A stretch of 64,000 bases of DNA from Sphingopyxis sp. OAS728 (GCF_014873485.1 NZ_JADBDT010000001.1:2666001-2730000); one strand, 5' to 3'; shown: positions 31,886-41,531, numbered from the stretch's first letter. The notes: generated from the letters alone by a model not told the origin. Translations and numbers: made by a program.

Positions 31886-33664
31886 TCAAAATTGCCGGAT
31901 CACGTTCAGGAAAGCATCGCCCCAGGCGTCGAGCTTCTTGCCGCCCACGCCGGGAATATCGGCCAATGCGCTTCGCGTCGCCGGCCGTTCGCTCGCCATC
32001 GCGCGGAGCACCGCGTCGTGGAAGATCACATAGGGCGGCACATTCGCCTCGGCCGCCAGCTCGCGCCGCATCGCGCGCAGCGCATCGAACAGCGGATCGC
32101 CGACCGGGTTCGGCGTTGCGTTTGCGCCGCCCCGCGCCGCTCTTTGCGTCCGCTTCACCGGCGGTTCGGCCATCAGCACCGCGGTCTCGCCCTTCATCAT
32201 CGCGCGCGCCGCGGGGCCGAGCATCAGCCCGCCATGCTCGGTGGTGTCGAGCGCCTCGCGCGCCATCAGCGAACGCACCAGCGGCTTGATCAGCCGCGCT
32301 TCTTCGCTCGCAACGATCCCGAATACCGACAATTTGTCATGCCCGCGGCCGACGATCCGCTCGTCGCTCCGTCCGCACAGCACTGCTTCGATATGCCCCG
32401 CACCGAAACTCTGCCCGGTACGATACACCGCCGAGAGCAATTTCTGCGCGAGCACGGTTGCGTCGACCTGCCGCCCGGGCTCGAGGCAATTGTCGCAATT
32501 GCCGCAGCGTTCGGGCGGGTTCTCGCCGAAATGCCGCAGCAGCAGCGCGCGGCGGCATTCGACCGTCTCGACCAGCGCCGCAAGCGCATTGAGCCGCACC
32601 CGCTCGCCCGCGACACGCGCCTCGGGCAGCTCCGCAAGGCGCATCCGTGCGCGCGCGAAATCGTCGGCGCCCCACAGCATCATCGCCTCGGCGGGGTCGC
32701 CGTCGCGCCCGGCGCGGCCGGTTTCCTGATAATAGCTCTCGATCGATTTCGGCAGCCCGGCATGCGCGACGAAGCGCACATCGGGCTTGTCGATACCCAT
32801 GCCGAAGGCGACCGTCGCGGTGACGATCCCGTCCTCCGACGCAACGAAATCATGCTGGACCTGCGCGCGCCGCTCGGGGTCGAGCCCCGCGTGATACGCC
32901 GCAACACTCCGCCCCGTCGCCGCCGCAATCTGTTCGGCGAGCCGCTCGGTGCCATTGCGCGTCGGGGCGTATACGATCCCCGGCCCCGGATTGGCGGCGA
33001 TAAATTCGACGAGTTGTTTCGCCGGGCTCACGCGCGGGCGGATCGCGTAACGGATATTCGGCCGGTCGAAGCCCGCGAGGATCAGCCCGTCGGCCGGAAT
33101 GCCAAGCTGGACAAGGATGTCCTCGCGCGTGTGCTTGTCGGCCGTCGCCGTGAGAGCAAGCCGTGGCACCACCGGAAAGGCATCGAGCAAAGGGCGCAGC
33201 AGACGGTAGTCGGGCCTGAAATCATGCCCCCATTCGGACACGCAGTGCGCTTCGTCGATCGCGAACAGCGCCGGCATCTGCGCCTCGAGCAGGGTCTTGA
33301 ACCCTTCACCCGTCGCGCGCTCGGGCGCGACGTAAAGCAGGTCGAGCTGGCCGTCGCGATACGCCTGCCGCGTGTCGGCCCAATCGGCGTCGACGCTCGT
33401 CAGGCTCGCGGCGCGAATCCCCGCCGCGCGCGCACCGCGCAGCTGGTCGTGCATCAGCGCGATCAGCGGCGACACGACGATAACGCAGCCGTTCAGCGCA
33501 ACCGCAGGCAGCTGGTACGTCAGCGACTTGCCCGCCCCCGTCGGCATCACCGCGAGCGTCCGCGCACCCGCCATCACGCGATCGACGACCTCGCCCTGAC
33601 GCCCGCGAAAGGCATCGAAACCAAAAGTGGACTTGAGGAGCGGGAGGAGAGCGTCGGCAGACAT
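31886..33664 (-). CDS. recQ: ATP-dependent DNA helicase RecQ
   Basis: This 592-residue 3'-5' DNA helicase acts in recombination and repair. Motif I is VMPTGAGKSLTYQLPA, motif Ia VVSPLIALMHDQL, motif II (DEAH) IDEAHCVSEWGHDFRPDY, motif III LALTATADKHTRE, motif V FGMGIDKPDVRFVAH, motif VI YYQETGRAGRDGDP. The zinc-binding region has Cys in ECRRALLLRHF and ERCGNCDNC. A C-terminal HRDC domain (PPYVIFHDAVLRAMA) ends at LNVIRQF. ATG 33664 is preferred; the frame extends upstream with no domain. The CPA2 antiporter gene lies upstream on the same strand but is separated by 63 bp. Confidence 0.95.
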   Translation of the reverse strand: MSADALLPLLKSTFGFDAFRGRQGEVVDRVMAGARTLAVMPTGAGKSLTYQLPAVALNGCVIVVSPLIALMHDQLRGARAAGIRAASLTSVDADWADTRQAYRDGQLDLLYVAPERATGEGFKTLLEAQMPALFAIDEAHCVSEWGHDFRPDYRLLRPLLDAFPVVPRLALTATADKHTREDILVQLGIPADGLILAGFDRPNIRYAIRPRVSPAKQLVEFIAANPGPGIVYAPTRNGTERLAEQIAAATGRSVAAYHAGLDPERRAQVQHDFVASEDGIVTATVAFGMGIDKPDVRFVAHAGLPKSIESYYQETGRAGRDGDPAEAMMLWGADDFARARMRLAELPEARVAGERVRLNALAALVETVECRRALLLRHFGENPPERCGNCDNCLEPGRQVDATVLAQKLLSAVYRTGQSFGAGHIEAVLCGRSDERIVGRGHDKLSVFGIVASEEARLIKPLVRSLMAREALDTTEHGGLMLGPAARAMMKGETAVLMAEPPVKRTQRAARGGANATPNPVGDPLFDALRAMRRELAAEANVPPYVIFHDAVLRAMASERPATRSALADIPGVGGKKLDAWGDAFLNVIRQF

Positions 33665-33727
33665 TGTGGGTGGGCGATAGGGCGGATGCGGAGGAGAGGG
33701 AAGCCCCGGACTCCTCCAATCCAATCA

Positions 33728-35365
33728 TTAAGCCAAAGTCAGCATCGCCCGCTCAGCCATCCGCGACGCGGTCTCGCGTTCCGCCATCACGACATGATCG
33801 GCGCCGCGGCGCACCAGGTCGGCGACCTCCTCGTCCGAATGCGCACGCGCCACGATCACCAGCTTCGGGTTGATCGCCCGCGCGCGCCGCACAATCGCAC
33901 CCGCCTCGACCCCCTCGGGGATCGCGATCAGCAGCGTCGCTGCGGTGTCGAGCCCGGCCTGTCGCAAGATGCTTTCCTTGGTGGCATCGCCGAGAATCAC
34001 CGTCGCGCCCGCCTCGCGCGCCGCGGCCGCCATATCCTTCTGGTCCTCGATCACCGTCAGCCCCTCGCCGCGCCCGCAGATCAGGCTGCCGATATGGCTG
34101 CCGACGCGGCCGTAACCGATCAGCACGACCCCGGCGTTGCACGGTTCGGGCGCGTCGACGCCCTCCGCCTCGACCGCTTCGGGCTCGTCGGAACGCATGC
34201 GCTTGACCGCGAGCGAGAAGAGGATCGGATTGAACAGGATCGACAGCAAGGATCCCGCGAGGATCAGGTCGCGCCCCGTTTCGGGCAACACCTTCAGCCC
34301 CACGCCGAGCCCGGCAAGGATGAACGAAAATTCGCCGATCTGCGCAAGGCTGACCGACACCGTCAGCGCGGTCCCCGAATTATGGCCGAAGGCGCGGACA
34401 AGCGCATAGGCGGCGACCGACTTGCCGACGACGATGATCGCGACCGTCGCGAGCACCGGCCCCGGCTGTTCGATCAACACCTTGGGATCGAAGAGCATGC
34501 CGACCGAGACGAAAAACAGCACCGCAAAGGCATCGCGCAGCGGCAGCGTCTCTTCGGCCGCGCGCCGCGACAGCTGCGTTTCGCCGAGGATCATGCCCGC
34601 GAAGAAGGCGCCCAACGCAAAGGACACATCGAAAATCACCGCCGCGCCGAACGCGACCCCGAGTGCAATCGCGAGCACCGCGAGACGGAACAGCTCGCGC
34701 GATCCCGAATGCGCGACCCAGTGGAGCACCCACGGCAGCACGCGCCGCGCGATCACGAACATGAAGGCGACGAAGCCGACGACCTTGACCAGCACGATCG
34801 CCGCCGACTGGAGCAACCCGGCCGAGCCCCCTTCGTCGCCGCGCGACCCGAACATCGCGGGCAACAGCACGAGTGCGAGCACCATCACCAGATCCTCGAC
34901 GATCAGCCAGCCGACCGCGATCCGCCCCTTTTCGGTCTCGACCATGTCGCGCGCCTGCAATGCACGCAGCAGCACGACCGTCGACGCGACCGACAGCGCC
35001 AGCCCGAACACCGCGCTGCCCTCGATCGACCAGCCGAGCCACAGCCCGAGCATCATGCCGAGCGCGGTCGCGACCGCGATCTGCGCGATGGCGCCGGGCA
35101 CCGCGATCTTGCGTACCGAGAGCAGGTCTTTCAGCGAGAAGTGCAGCCCGACCCCGAACATCAGCAGGATTACGCCGATTTCGGCCAACTGCATCGCCAG
35201 CCCCGTATCGGCGACGAACCCCGGGGTGAACGGCCCGACCAAAATGCCCGCGAGCAAATAACCCGCGATCGGCGAAATCTTGAGCCGGTGTGCCAGCGCG
35301 CCCATCAGGAACGCCACGCCCAGACCGGCGACGATGGTTCCGATCAGGCTGGTATCGTGCGGCAT
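33728..35365 (-). CDS. Monovalent cation:proton antiporter, CPA2 family with TrkA-N domain
   Basis: This 545-residue inner-membrane protein is a KefB/YbaL-like K+ or Na+/H+ antiporter. The membrane domain (residues 1 to about 385) carries SPIAGYLLAGILVGPFTPGF, FGVGLHFSLKDLL, and the antiporter signature DVSFALGAFFAGMILGET. A Rossmann TrkA-N domain follows, VLIGYGRVGSHIGSLICGRG, which binds NAD(H) and gates transport. The ion is not certain. ATG 35365 is used; the frame extends upstream but that part is not conserved. No ancillary glutathione regulator (KefF/G) is nearby. Confidence 0.9.
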   Translation of the reverse strand: MPHDTSLIGTIVAGLGVAFLMGALAHRLKISPIAGYLLAGILVGPFTPGFVADTGLAMQLAEIGVILLMFGVGLHFSLKDLLSVRKIAVPGAIAQIAVATALGMMLGLWLGWSIEGSAVFGLALSVASTVVLLRALQARDMVETEKGRIAVGWLIVEDLVMVLALVLLPAMFGSRGDEGGSAGLLQSAAIVLVKVVGFVAFMFVIARRVLPWVLHWVAHSGSRELFRLAVLAIALGVAFGAAVIFDVSFALGAFFAGMILGETQLSRRAAEETLPLRDAFAVLFFVSVGMLFDPKVLIEQPGPVLATVAIIVVGKSVAAYALVRAFGHNSGTALTVSVSLAQIGEFSFILAGLGVGLKVLPETGRDLILAGSLLSILFNPILFSLAVKRMRSDEPEAVEAEGVDAPEPCNAGVVLIGYGRVGSHIGSLICGRGEGLTVIEDQKDMAAAAREAGATVILGDATKESILRQAGLDTAATLLIAIPEGVEAGAIVRRARAINPKLVIVARAHSDEEVADLVRRGADHVVMAERETASRMAERAMLTLA

Positions 35366-35496
35366 AGCCCTTGCGTAAAGGGCGCGGGCGCGAGGGGTCA
35401 ACCCAAGGCGCGACATTTAGTTACGATTGTCGGGGTCAGGACGCAATTCGGGCGGAGGTTCCGTCGAACCCCCGCCCGATTTACGATGCAGCGCCC

Positions 35497-36261
35497 TCAG
35501 CTGCGCGTGATCGACGCCCCGCCGTCGAGCAAAGATGCCGTGCCGGTGACGAAGCTCGCATCGTCCGAGGCGAGATAGAGCACCGACTTCGCAATCTCGA
35601 TCGGCTGCGCGACGCGTTTCAGCGCGTGCAGATTGGTCACGAAATCCTTCTTGTCCGCGCTGTCGTTGACGTCGTGATACATGTCGGTTTCGACCGCGCC
35701 CGGCAGCACCGCATTGACGCGCACCTGCTGCGGCCCATACTCGGCGGCGAGCGCCTGCGTCAGCCCGATCAGCCCCGACTTGCTGGCCGAATAGGCCGCG
35801 CTGCCCGGGAAGGCGAAGCTGTAGCCGACAAAGGTCGAGGTGAAGATCACCGACCCGCCGCCATGCTTCACCATCTCGGCGATCTGGTGCTTCGCGCCGA
35901 GGAACGAGCCGGTGAGGTTGACCGCAAGTGCGTCGGCGAACCCCGCGCCCGACACTTCGGTGCTCGGTCCCGCTTCGCCGAACACCCCGGCGTTGTTGAA
36001 CGCGATGTCGAGCCGTCCGTAATTGTCGACCGCGGCGCGAACGAGCGCTTCGTGGAAGGCTTCGTCGCGGACGTCGCCGGCGACCGCAACGGCCTTTCCG
36101 CCCGCAGCCGTGATTTCGGCAACCAGCGCGTCGAGTTCGGCCTGGCGGCGCGCCCCGACGACGACCGAGGCGCCCTCGGCGGCAAAGAGTTTCGCGGTTT
36201 CGCGGCCGATGCCCGAGCTGGCGCCGGCGACAATTGCGACCTTGTTCAGCAAACGATCCAT
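35497..36261 (-). CDS. SDR-family NAD(P)-dependent oxidoreductase
   Basis: This 254-residue short-chain dehydrogenase/reductase is a classical member. The cofactor motif is AIVAGASSGIGRETAKLFA, the NNAG motif is AFNNAGVFGEAGPS, and the active triad is in SVIFTSTFVGYSF and AYSASKSGLI (Tyr-x3-Lys). The C-terminus reads VLYLASDDASFVTGTASLLD. It resembles glucose or 3-oxoacyl reductases, but the substrate is unknown. It is divergent from a LysR-type regulator that starts at 36380, which is probably its controller. An inverted repeat is visible next to that start codon. ATG 36261 fits; longer upstream frames have no similarity. Confidence 0.9.
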   Translation of the reverse strand: MDRLLNKVAIVAGASSGIGRETAKLFAAEGASVVVGARRQAELDALVAEITAAGGKAVAVAGDVRDEAFHEALVRAAVDNYGRLDIAFNNAGVFGEAGPSTEVSGAGFADALAVNLTGSFLGAKHQIAEMVKHGGGSVIFTSTFVGYSFAFPGSAAYSASKSGLIGLTQALAAEYGPQQVRVNAVLPGAVETDMYHDVNDSADKKDFVTNLHALKRVAQPIEIAKSVLYLASDDASFVTGTASLLDGGASITRS

Positions 36262-36362
36262 GATCTTTCTCCTGTTCGGCGGCGGGCCCGATGCCCGTCT
36301 CGATGAAAGGAAGATGGACCTGAGGACACGTTCGGAATAGACGGCAACTCTTGGTCCTGCTT

Positions 36363-36377
36363 TTCGGGAAAACCGAA
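36363..36377. promoter_or_regulatory. Inverted repeat, possible LysR-type binding site
   Basis: TTCGG-GAAAA-CCGAA is a 5-bp inverted repeat with 5-nt spacer, just upstream of the LysR start codon at 36380. Size and divergent location between the SDR and regulator genes fit an LTTR site, but the position so near the ATG is unusual. No binding evidence exists. Confidence 0.4.
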
Positions 36378-36379
36378 CA

Positions 36380-37282
36380 ATGATCCGCATCGAAGGTATC
36401 GCCGCATTCGTCGCCACGGTCGAGCATGGCTCGATCAGCGGCGCCGCGCGCCAGCTTCGCCTGTCGAAATCGGTGGTCAGCGAGCGCCTCGCCGAACTCG
36501 AACGCTCATTGGGCAGCGCGTTGCTCCACCGCACCACGCGCAGACTGAGCCTGACCGAGGACGGCAGCGCCTTCCTCCCGCGCGCACAACGGATCACGCG
36601 CGATGTCGTCGAGGCCGCAGCCGACATCGCCGAACGCCGCGGCACGCTCGCGGGCGCGCTGCGCATCGCGGCGCCGGTAACCTTCGGCCATATGCATCTC
36701 GGCCCCGCGCTCTATCCGTTCCTGAAAAGCCATCCCGAAATCCAGCTTACGCTCGACCTCGACGACCGCCGCATCGACGTCGCGTCGAGCGGCCACGACG
36801 CGATCATCCGGCAGGGTGTCATCGACGATACGCGCCTTATCGTCTGGAAACTTGCAAAGAGCCGCCGCATCCTGGTCGCGTCCGCCGCCTATCTCGCCGA
36901 GTATGGCACCCCGACCTGCCTGCAGGATCTGCGTAACCACCGCGGTATCTTCTACACCAACCGCGGCGCCAGCGACTGGCATTTCCGCACCGACGACGGC
37001 CCGGTCTCGATTCAGGCGAAACAGGCGCTCGGCGTCAACAATGGCGACATGATTCGCGATGCGGTCACCGCCGGCCTCGGCATCGCGATGCTCCCCGCCT
37101 TCATCGCCGGTCCCGCAATCAAGGCCGGCAAGCTCGTCGCCATCCCCATCGCCATCGCCCCCGACGAGGAGTGGATCTATATGGCGCATTCGCAGGGCCG
37201 CGACCCGTCGGCGAAACTCCGCGCGCTGCGCGATCATCTGAAAGCGACGTTCGGCGACCCGCCCTATTGGGAAACGGCTTAA
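36380..37282 (+). CDS. LysR-family transcriptional regulator
   Basis: This 300-residue regulator has an N-terminal winged helix-turn-helix with GSISGAARQLRLSKSVVSER, then LLHRTTRRLSLTEDG, and a C-terminal effector-binding domain starting at LAGALRIAAPVTFGHMHLGP and ending in LRDHLKATFGDPPYW. It belongs to the AaeR/DsdC-like subgroup by pattern. It is divergent from an SDR gene, its likely target. The effector is unknown. The stop codon overlaps the stop of the convergent MHYT-GGDEF-EAL gene by four bases (TTAA, 37279-37282). Confidence 0.9.
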   Translation: MIRIEGIAAFVATVEHGSISGAARQLRLSKSVVSERLAELERSLGSALLHRTTRRLSLTEDGSAFLPRAQRITRDVVEAAADIAERRGTLAGALRIAAPVTFGHMHLGPALYPFLKSHPEIQLTLDLDDRRIDVASSGHDAIIRQGVIDDTRLIVWKLAKSRRILVASAAYLAEYGTPTCLQDLRNHRGIFYTNRGASDWHFRTDDGPVSIQAKQALGVNNGDMIRDAVTAGLGIAMLPAFIAGPAIKAGKLVAIPIAIAPDEEWIYMAHSQGRDPSAKLRALRDHLKATFGDPPYWETA

Positions 37283-39312
37283 GCGACCGCGACCTGTGGT
37301 TCGTCGTCGCCCCGCGCCACGCCGCGCCCCGGACGCCCGATCAGGAAGCCTTGCGCCTCGTCGCATCCTTCGCGGCGCAAGACGTCGAGCTGCTCGGGAG
37401 TCTCGATCCCCTCGGCAAGGATCGGGATCGAGAGGCTTTTGCCCAGCGCCAGCACCGCGCGAAGGATCGCGGTCGACTGGATATTCCCCTCCAGCTCGGC
37501 GGCGAAGAAACGGTCGAGCTTGATCTTGTCGAAGGGGAAAGCACGCAGCGTCTCGAGCGACGAATAGCCCGTGCCGAAATCGTCGAGCGCGACCCCGACG
37601 CCCAGCGCCTTGATCTGGCGCAGCACATGGAGGGCGCGTTCGCGGTCGGCGATGATCGCGGTCTCGGTCAGCTCGATCTCCAGCCGCCGTGGCGGCAGCC
37701 CGGTGTCGAGCAATATCTGGTGGAACAGGCGCGGCAGGTCGACGTGCGCGAGCTGGAGCGGCGACACATTGACCGCGACCTTCGAGGCATGTGGCCACGC
37801 CGCCGCATCGGAACACGCGCGCCGCATCACCCATTCGCCAAGCGTCAGGATGAAGCCATTCGCCTCGGCGAGCGGGATGAACACCGCCGGCGGGATCGGC
37901 CCACGCACCGGATGCGTCCAGCGAAGCAGCGCCTCATAACCCGTCACCTCGCCGGTCGTGACCGAGGTCTGGACCTGATAATGGACGTCAAGCTCGCGCC
38001 GGTCGATCGCGCTGCGCAGGTCGGCGGCAAGTTCGCGCTGGTCGCGGATTGCCTCGTCGAGCTGCCAGTCATAGTGGCACGGCGCGGTCGCCGCGTCGGT
38101 CTTCGCGCGGTACATCGCAAGGTCCGCATTGTTCGACAGCATCTCGGCGGTCGCCGCATCGTCGGGGAAGACCGCGACCCCGATGCTCGCGCCGAGCCGC
38201 GCCTCGAAATCGGGAAATACCAGCGGCGTTTTCAGCTCGGCATCGAGCCGCGCGGCGAACGCCATCAGCTGCGCGCGATCGGTAAAGCGGGTCAGCGCAA
38301 CAAACTCATCGCCGCCAAGCCGCGCGACGAATTCATTGTGACCGAGCGCGTCGCGCATCCGCTGCGCAATCCGCGCGAGCACCTCGTCCCCCGCCTTGTG
38401 GCCATGGACGTCGTTGATTTCCTTGAACCGATCGAGGTCGATCGCACACAGCCCGACCCGCTCGCCGCTCACCAGCGCCGCGCCGATCTGCCGCGACAAT
38501 TCGGCGCGAAAGGCGGTGCGGTTGGGCAAGCCCGTCAGCGCGTCGCTCATCGCCATATGCGTCAGCTCGCGCATGGCGTCCGAGCGCGTCTGGCGGTCGA
38601 GCATCGCGGCGAAGACCCCCGCAGCGATCACGATCCCGCCGACCAGCACGGTCGCGAGCGCCAGCGCGTTGAACTCCGCCGGGCGCAGCGGCGTTTCGTC
38701 GAGCGCCATCGGGGTGATCCGCATCGCCGTCATCGCGAGGAAGTGGAGCGACGCGATCGCGAGCACGATCAAACCCGTCGCCAGCGGCATGCGGTATCGA
38801 ACCGCCCGCGCCGTACGGAGGACCGTCAGCGCGGCGGCGGCGAACACCATGCCGCAAATCACCGCCGCGGCGACATAGGCATCGTCCCACGCGACAATGC
38901 CGTCGACGCGGTACGCGGTCATCCCGGTAAAGTGCATGGCGGCGATCGCGCCCCCGAACAGCGCCCCGCCGATCGCGCCGAAAATCTCGTCCTTGCCCCA
39001 CGCCGCAACCGCGAAGCCGATAAACGAGCCGACCATCGCAACCATCAGCGAGGCGATTGTCAGAACGGGATCGAGTGTCACCGGCGCCTTCGCCTCGAAG
39101 GCAAGCATCGCAACGAAATGGGTGCACCAGATCGTCGCGCTCGCGGCGACGGCGACCAGGAACGCCCAGGCGATGCCCTGCTTTCGCTGCGCCTCGCGCG
39201 CGCGTTCGAACATCTGCACGATCGCAAAGGCGCCAACGCCGCAAATTGCGACCGCCAGCGCAACGAGCCACGGATCGTGGTCGATTGCGATACACATCGC
39301 CAGCCTGATCAA
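37279..39312 (-). CDS. MHYT-GGDEF-EAL bifunctional cyclic-di-GMP enzyme
   Basis: This 677-residue membrane protein makes and breaks cyclic-di-GMP. The N-terminal MHYT sensor has seven helices with ATIWCTHFVAMLAF, IAAMHFTGMTAYR and IASLHFLAMTAMR repeats, thought to bind copper or a gas. The GGDEF domain follows with HMAMSDALTGLPNRTAF and active RLGGDEFVALT. The EAL domain has YEALLRWTHP, VNVSPLQLAHV, TETAIIADRERAL, LDDFGTGYSSLETLR and ILAEGIETPEQL, all catalytic residues kept. So both activities are expected. A start at 39297 (MCIAIDHDPWLVAL) is as good as 39312. The gene is monocistronic and converges on the LysR gene with a 4-nt overlap. Confidence 0.93.
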   Translation of the reverse strand: MIRLAMCIAIDHDPWLVALAVAICGVGAFAIVQMFERAREAQRKQGIAWAFLVAVAASATIWCTHFVAMLAFEAKAPVTLDPVLTIASLMVAMVGSFIGFAVAAWGKDEIFGAIGGALFGGAIAAMHFTGMTAYRVDGIVAWDDAYVAAAVICGMVFAAAALTVLRTARAVRYRMPLATGLIVLAIASLHFLAMTAMRITPMALDETPLRPAEFNALALATVLVGGIVIAAGVFAAMLDRQTRSDAMRELTHMAMSDALTGLPNRTAFRAELSRQIGAALVSGERVGLCAIDLDRFKEINDVHGHKAGDEVLARIAQRMRDALGHNEFVARLGGDEFVALTRFTDRAQLMAFAARLDAELKTPLVFPDFEARLGASIGVAVFPDDAATAEMLSNNADLAMYRAKTDAATAPCHYDWQLDEAIRDQRELAADLRSAIDRRELDVHYQVQTSVTTGEVTGYEALLRWTHPVRGPIPPAVFIPLAEANGFILTLGEWVMRRACSDAAAWPHASKVAVNVSPLQLAHVDLPRLFHQILLDTGLPPRRLEIELTETAIIADRERALHVLRQIKALGVGVALDDFGTGYSSLETLRAFPFDKIKLDRFFAAELEGNIQSTAILRAVLALGKSLSIPILAEGIETPEQLDVLRREGCDEAQGFLIGRPGRGVARGDDEPQVAVA

Positions 39313-39416
39313 ATCCCCGCCTTTCAGATCGAAAGCCCGCCAAAATGGCGGGATGGTCCAGAAAGGGGCAATTGCTGGAAATCACTTACAAAATTGTAAA
39401 TGCCAACCGGACGCAG

Positions 39417-41237
39417 TCAGGCCTCGACGGTCCCCTCGTCGCGCTCGGCCTGCTGCCGCGCCCACATGTCCGCATAGAGTCCGCGCATGTGCAGCAGTTG
39501 CTCGTGCGTCCCCGTCTCTGCGACGCGGCCGCGCTCGAGCACGATGATCCGGTCGGCGTTCACGACCGTCGACAGGCGGTGCGCGATCACCAAGGTCGTG
39601 CGCCGCGCCGCGATGCGCTCGAGCGTGTCCTGGATCGCCGCCTCGGTGCGGCTGTCGAGCGCACTCGTCGCCTCGTCGAGGATCAGTAGCGGCGGATTCT
39701 TGAGCAGCGTCCGCGCGATCGCGACGCGCTGTTTCTCGCCGCCCGAGAGCTTCAGCCCGCGTTCGCCAACCTCGGTATCATAGCCTTGCGGCAGCAAAGC
39801 GATGAAGGTGTCGATCGCCGCGCCCTCGGCCGCCTCGGCAATCGCATCGGCGCTCGCCCCCTCGCGGCCATAGGCGATATTATAGCCGATGCTGTCGTTG
39901 AACAGCACGGTGTCCTGCGGGACGATGCCGATCTCGGCGCGCAGGCTCTTTTGCGTAACTTGGCTGATATCCTGACCGTCGATCAACACCCGCCCGCCCT
40001 GCGGATCGTAAAAGCGGAACAGCAACCGCGCGATCGTCGACTTGCCCGCGCCCGACGGCCCGACGATCGCCAGCGTCTCGCCCGCGCCGGCCGCGAAGCT
40101 CACGCCGTTCAGGATCGTGCGGTCGGGCTCATAACCGAAGACGACATTCTCGAATGCCACCGCGCCGCCGTTCACGACCAGCGGCCATGCACCCGGCGCA
40201 TCGCTGATCTCGGGCGGGGTGTCGATCAGGCGGAACATCGCCTCCATGTCGATCAGCCCCTGGCGGATCACGCGATAGACCATGCCGAGCATGTCGAGCG
40301 GGCGGAACAGCTGCGCGAGCAGCGTATTCACCAGCACCACGTCGCCGACCTTATATTCGCCGATCGACCAGCCCCACACGGTGTAGGCCATCGCGCCCGC
40401 GAGCGCGGCGTTGGTGACAAGGCTCTGGCCGATATTGAGCCAGGCGAGGCTGTTCTCGCTCTTCACCGCGGCCTTGGCATATTGGTCGGCAACGTCGCGA
40501 TAGCGCGCTTCCTCCCGCTCCTCGGCGCCGAAATATTTGACCGTCTCGTAATTGAGCAGGCTGTCGACGCTGCGCCCAATCGTCAGCGTGTCGAGGTCGT
40601 TCATCCGCGTGCGCAGCGCGTTGCGCCAGTCGGTCACCTTGCGGGTGAAGATGATGTAGACGACGACCATGAACGCGGTCGCGCTGGCGAGGCCGAAGCT
40701 GAATTTGGTCCAGAAGATGATCAGCACCGCGGCGAGTTCGACGATCGTGGGCGCGATGTTGAACAGCAGGAAATAGAGCATCGTGTCGATGCTCTTCGTC
40801 CCCCGTTCGATCACCTTGGTGACCTCGCCCGTCCGCCGCGCGAGGTGGAAGCGGAGGCTCAGCGCATGGAGATGGCTGAAGGTCGTGATCGCCAGCTCGC
40901 GTGTCGCATCCTGTCCGACGCGTTCGAACACGACGTTGCGGAGGTTGTCGAACAGCACCCCGGCAAAGCGCGCGCCGGCATAGGCAAGCACCAGCCCGAT
41001 CGCGAGCGCGACGCCATCCTCCATCCCCGGCGCCATCTTGTCGATCGCGGCGCCATAGAGGAAGCCCATCGACAGCTGGACGCCCTTCGACGCGAGCACG
41101 ATGAGTGCGGCAAGGCAGATGCGGACCTTCGCCTCCGCCTGCCCCGCCGGCCACAGATAGGGGAGGAACCGCTTCAGCGTCGCAAGGACGGGCGGTTCGC
41201 GTGAGGCATCGGCGGACGTGGAGGTATCAGGCGGCAT
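39417..41237 (-). CDS. ATM1/HMT1-type ABC exporter (fused permease and ATPase)
   Basis: This 606-residue inner-membrane half-transporter forms a homodimer. The permease (residues 40 to about 330) has six helices with ASKGVQLSMGFLYGAAIDKM and RLGARFAG-like spans. The ATPase has Walker A ETLAIVGPSGAGKSTIARLL, signature KLSGGEKQRVAIARTLL, Walker B LLILDEATSALDSRTEAAIQ and the H-loop VIAHRLSTVVNADRIIVLER. The ATM1 group exports glutathione-bound or sulfur-containing compounds and supports metal tolerance and Fe-S assembly. ATG 41237 starts a plain cytosolic segment. The small upstream frame at 41278-41427 may be co-transcribed. Confidence 0.92.
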   Translation of the reverse strand: MPPDTSTSADASREPPVLATLKRFLPYLWPAGQAEAKVRICLAALIVLASKGVQLSMGFLYGAAIDKMAPGMEDGVALAIGLVLAYAGARFAGVLFDNLRNVVFERVGQDATRELAITTFSHLHALSLRFHLARRTGEVTKVIERGTKSIDTMLYFLLFNIAPTIVELAAVLIIFWTKFSFGLASATAFMVVVYIIFTRKVTDWRNALRTRMNDLDTLTIGRSVDSLLNYETVKYFGAEEREEARYRDVADQYAKAAVKSENSLAWLNIGQSLVTNAALAGAMAYTVWGWSIGEYKVGDVVLVNTLLAQLFRPLDMLGMVYRVIRQGLIDMEAMFRLIDTPPEISDAPGAWPLVVNGGAVAFENVVFGYEPDRTILNGVSFAAGAGETLAIVGPSGAGKSTIARLLFRFYDPQGGRVLIDGQDISQVTQKSLRAEIGIVPQDTVLFNDSIGYNIAYGREGASADAIAEAAEGAAIDTFIALLPQGYDTEVGERGLKLSGGEKQRVAIARTLLKNPPLLILDEATSALDSRTEAAIQDTLERIAARRTTLVIAHRLSTVVNADRIIVLERGRVAETGTHEQLLHMRGLYADMWARQQAERDEGTVEA

Positions 41238-41277
41238 GCGCGCCCCATGTAGGGGCGATAGGCCGCGCTAACAACGC

Positions 41278-41427
41278 TTACCGCGACTGGCCATATCCGG
41301 CATGGCGGATGATCCGGTCGATCAGGCGCCGTTCTTCGGATGTCGGGGTCGGTACGATCACCACAGGGGGTTCCTGGCGGCGGCCGAACATCGGACGTCG
41401 GGGCGGGACGATGGGGGAAAAGCGCAT
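41278..41427 (-). CDS. Possible small basic protein (49 codons)
   Basis: A 49-codon frame begins at ATG 41427 and stops at 41278. The product starts MRFSPIVPPRRPMFGRRQ and ends RRLIDRIIRHAGYGQSR, basic and proline-rich. Third-position GC is high, like the genes around it, and the frame has no rare codons. No clear Shine-Dalgarno sequence precedes it and no family is known. It lies in the 294-bp gap between lptA and the ABC exporter. It is the only credible coding frame in that gap, which otherwise shows nothing. Confidence 0.35.
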   Translation of the reverse strand: MRFSPIVPPRRPMFGRRQEPPVVIVPTPTSEERRLIDRIIRHAGYGQSR

Positions 41428-41531
41428 GGGGGCTGCTTTCACACTATGCGGCGTCGCCCCCCGGCTCCGCGATGATCTGGTCCCGCACCCTTGGTGCAGG
41501 CGCGTGGTTGCAACCCGGTTAAAGCTGTTGG

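Noticed and set aside
31838..35578. A 1246-codon open frame on the plus strand
   Set aside because: It is antisense to recQ and the CPA2 antiporter, whose domains are unmistakable. Its product is rich in Arg, His and Asp with no family match, an effect of high GC.
37171..39399. A 742-codon plus-strand frame
   Set aside because: It is antisense to the MHYT-GGDEF-EAL gene, whose active-site motifs are all present on the minus strand.
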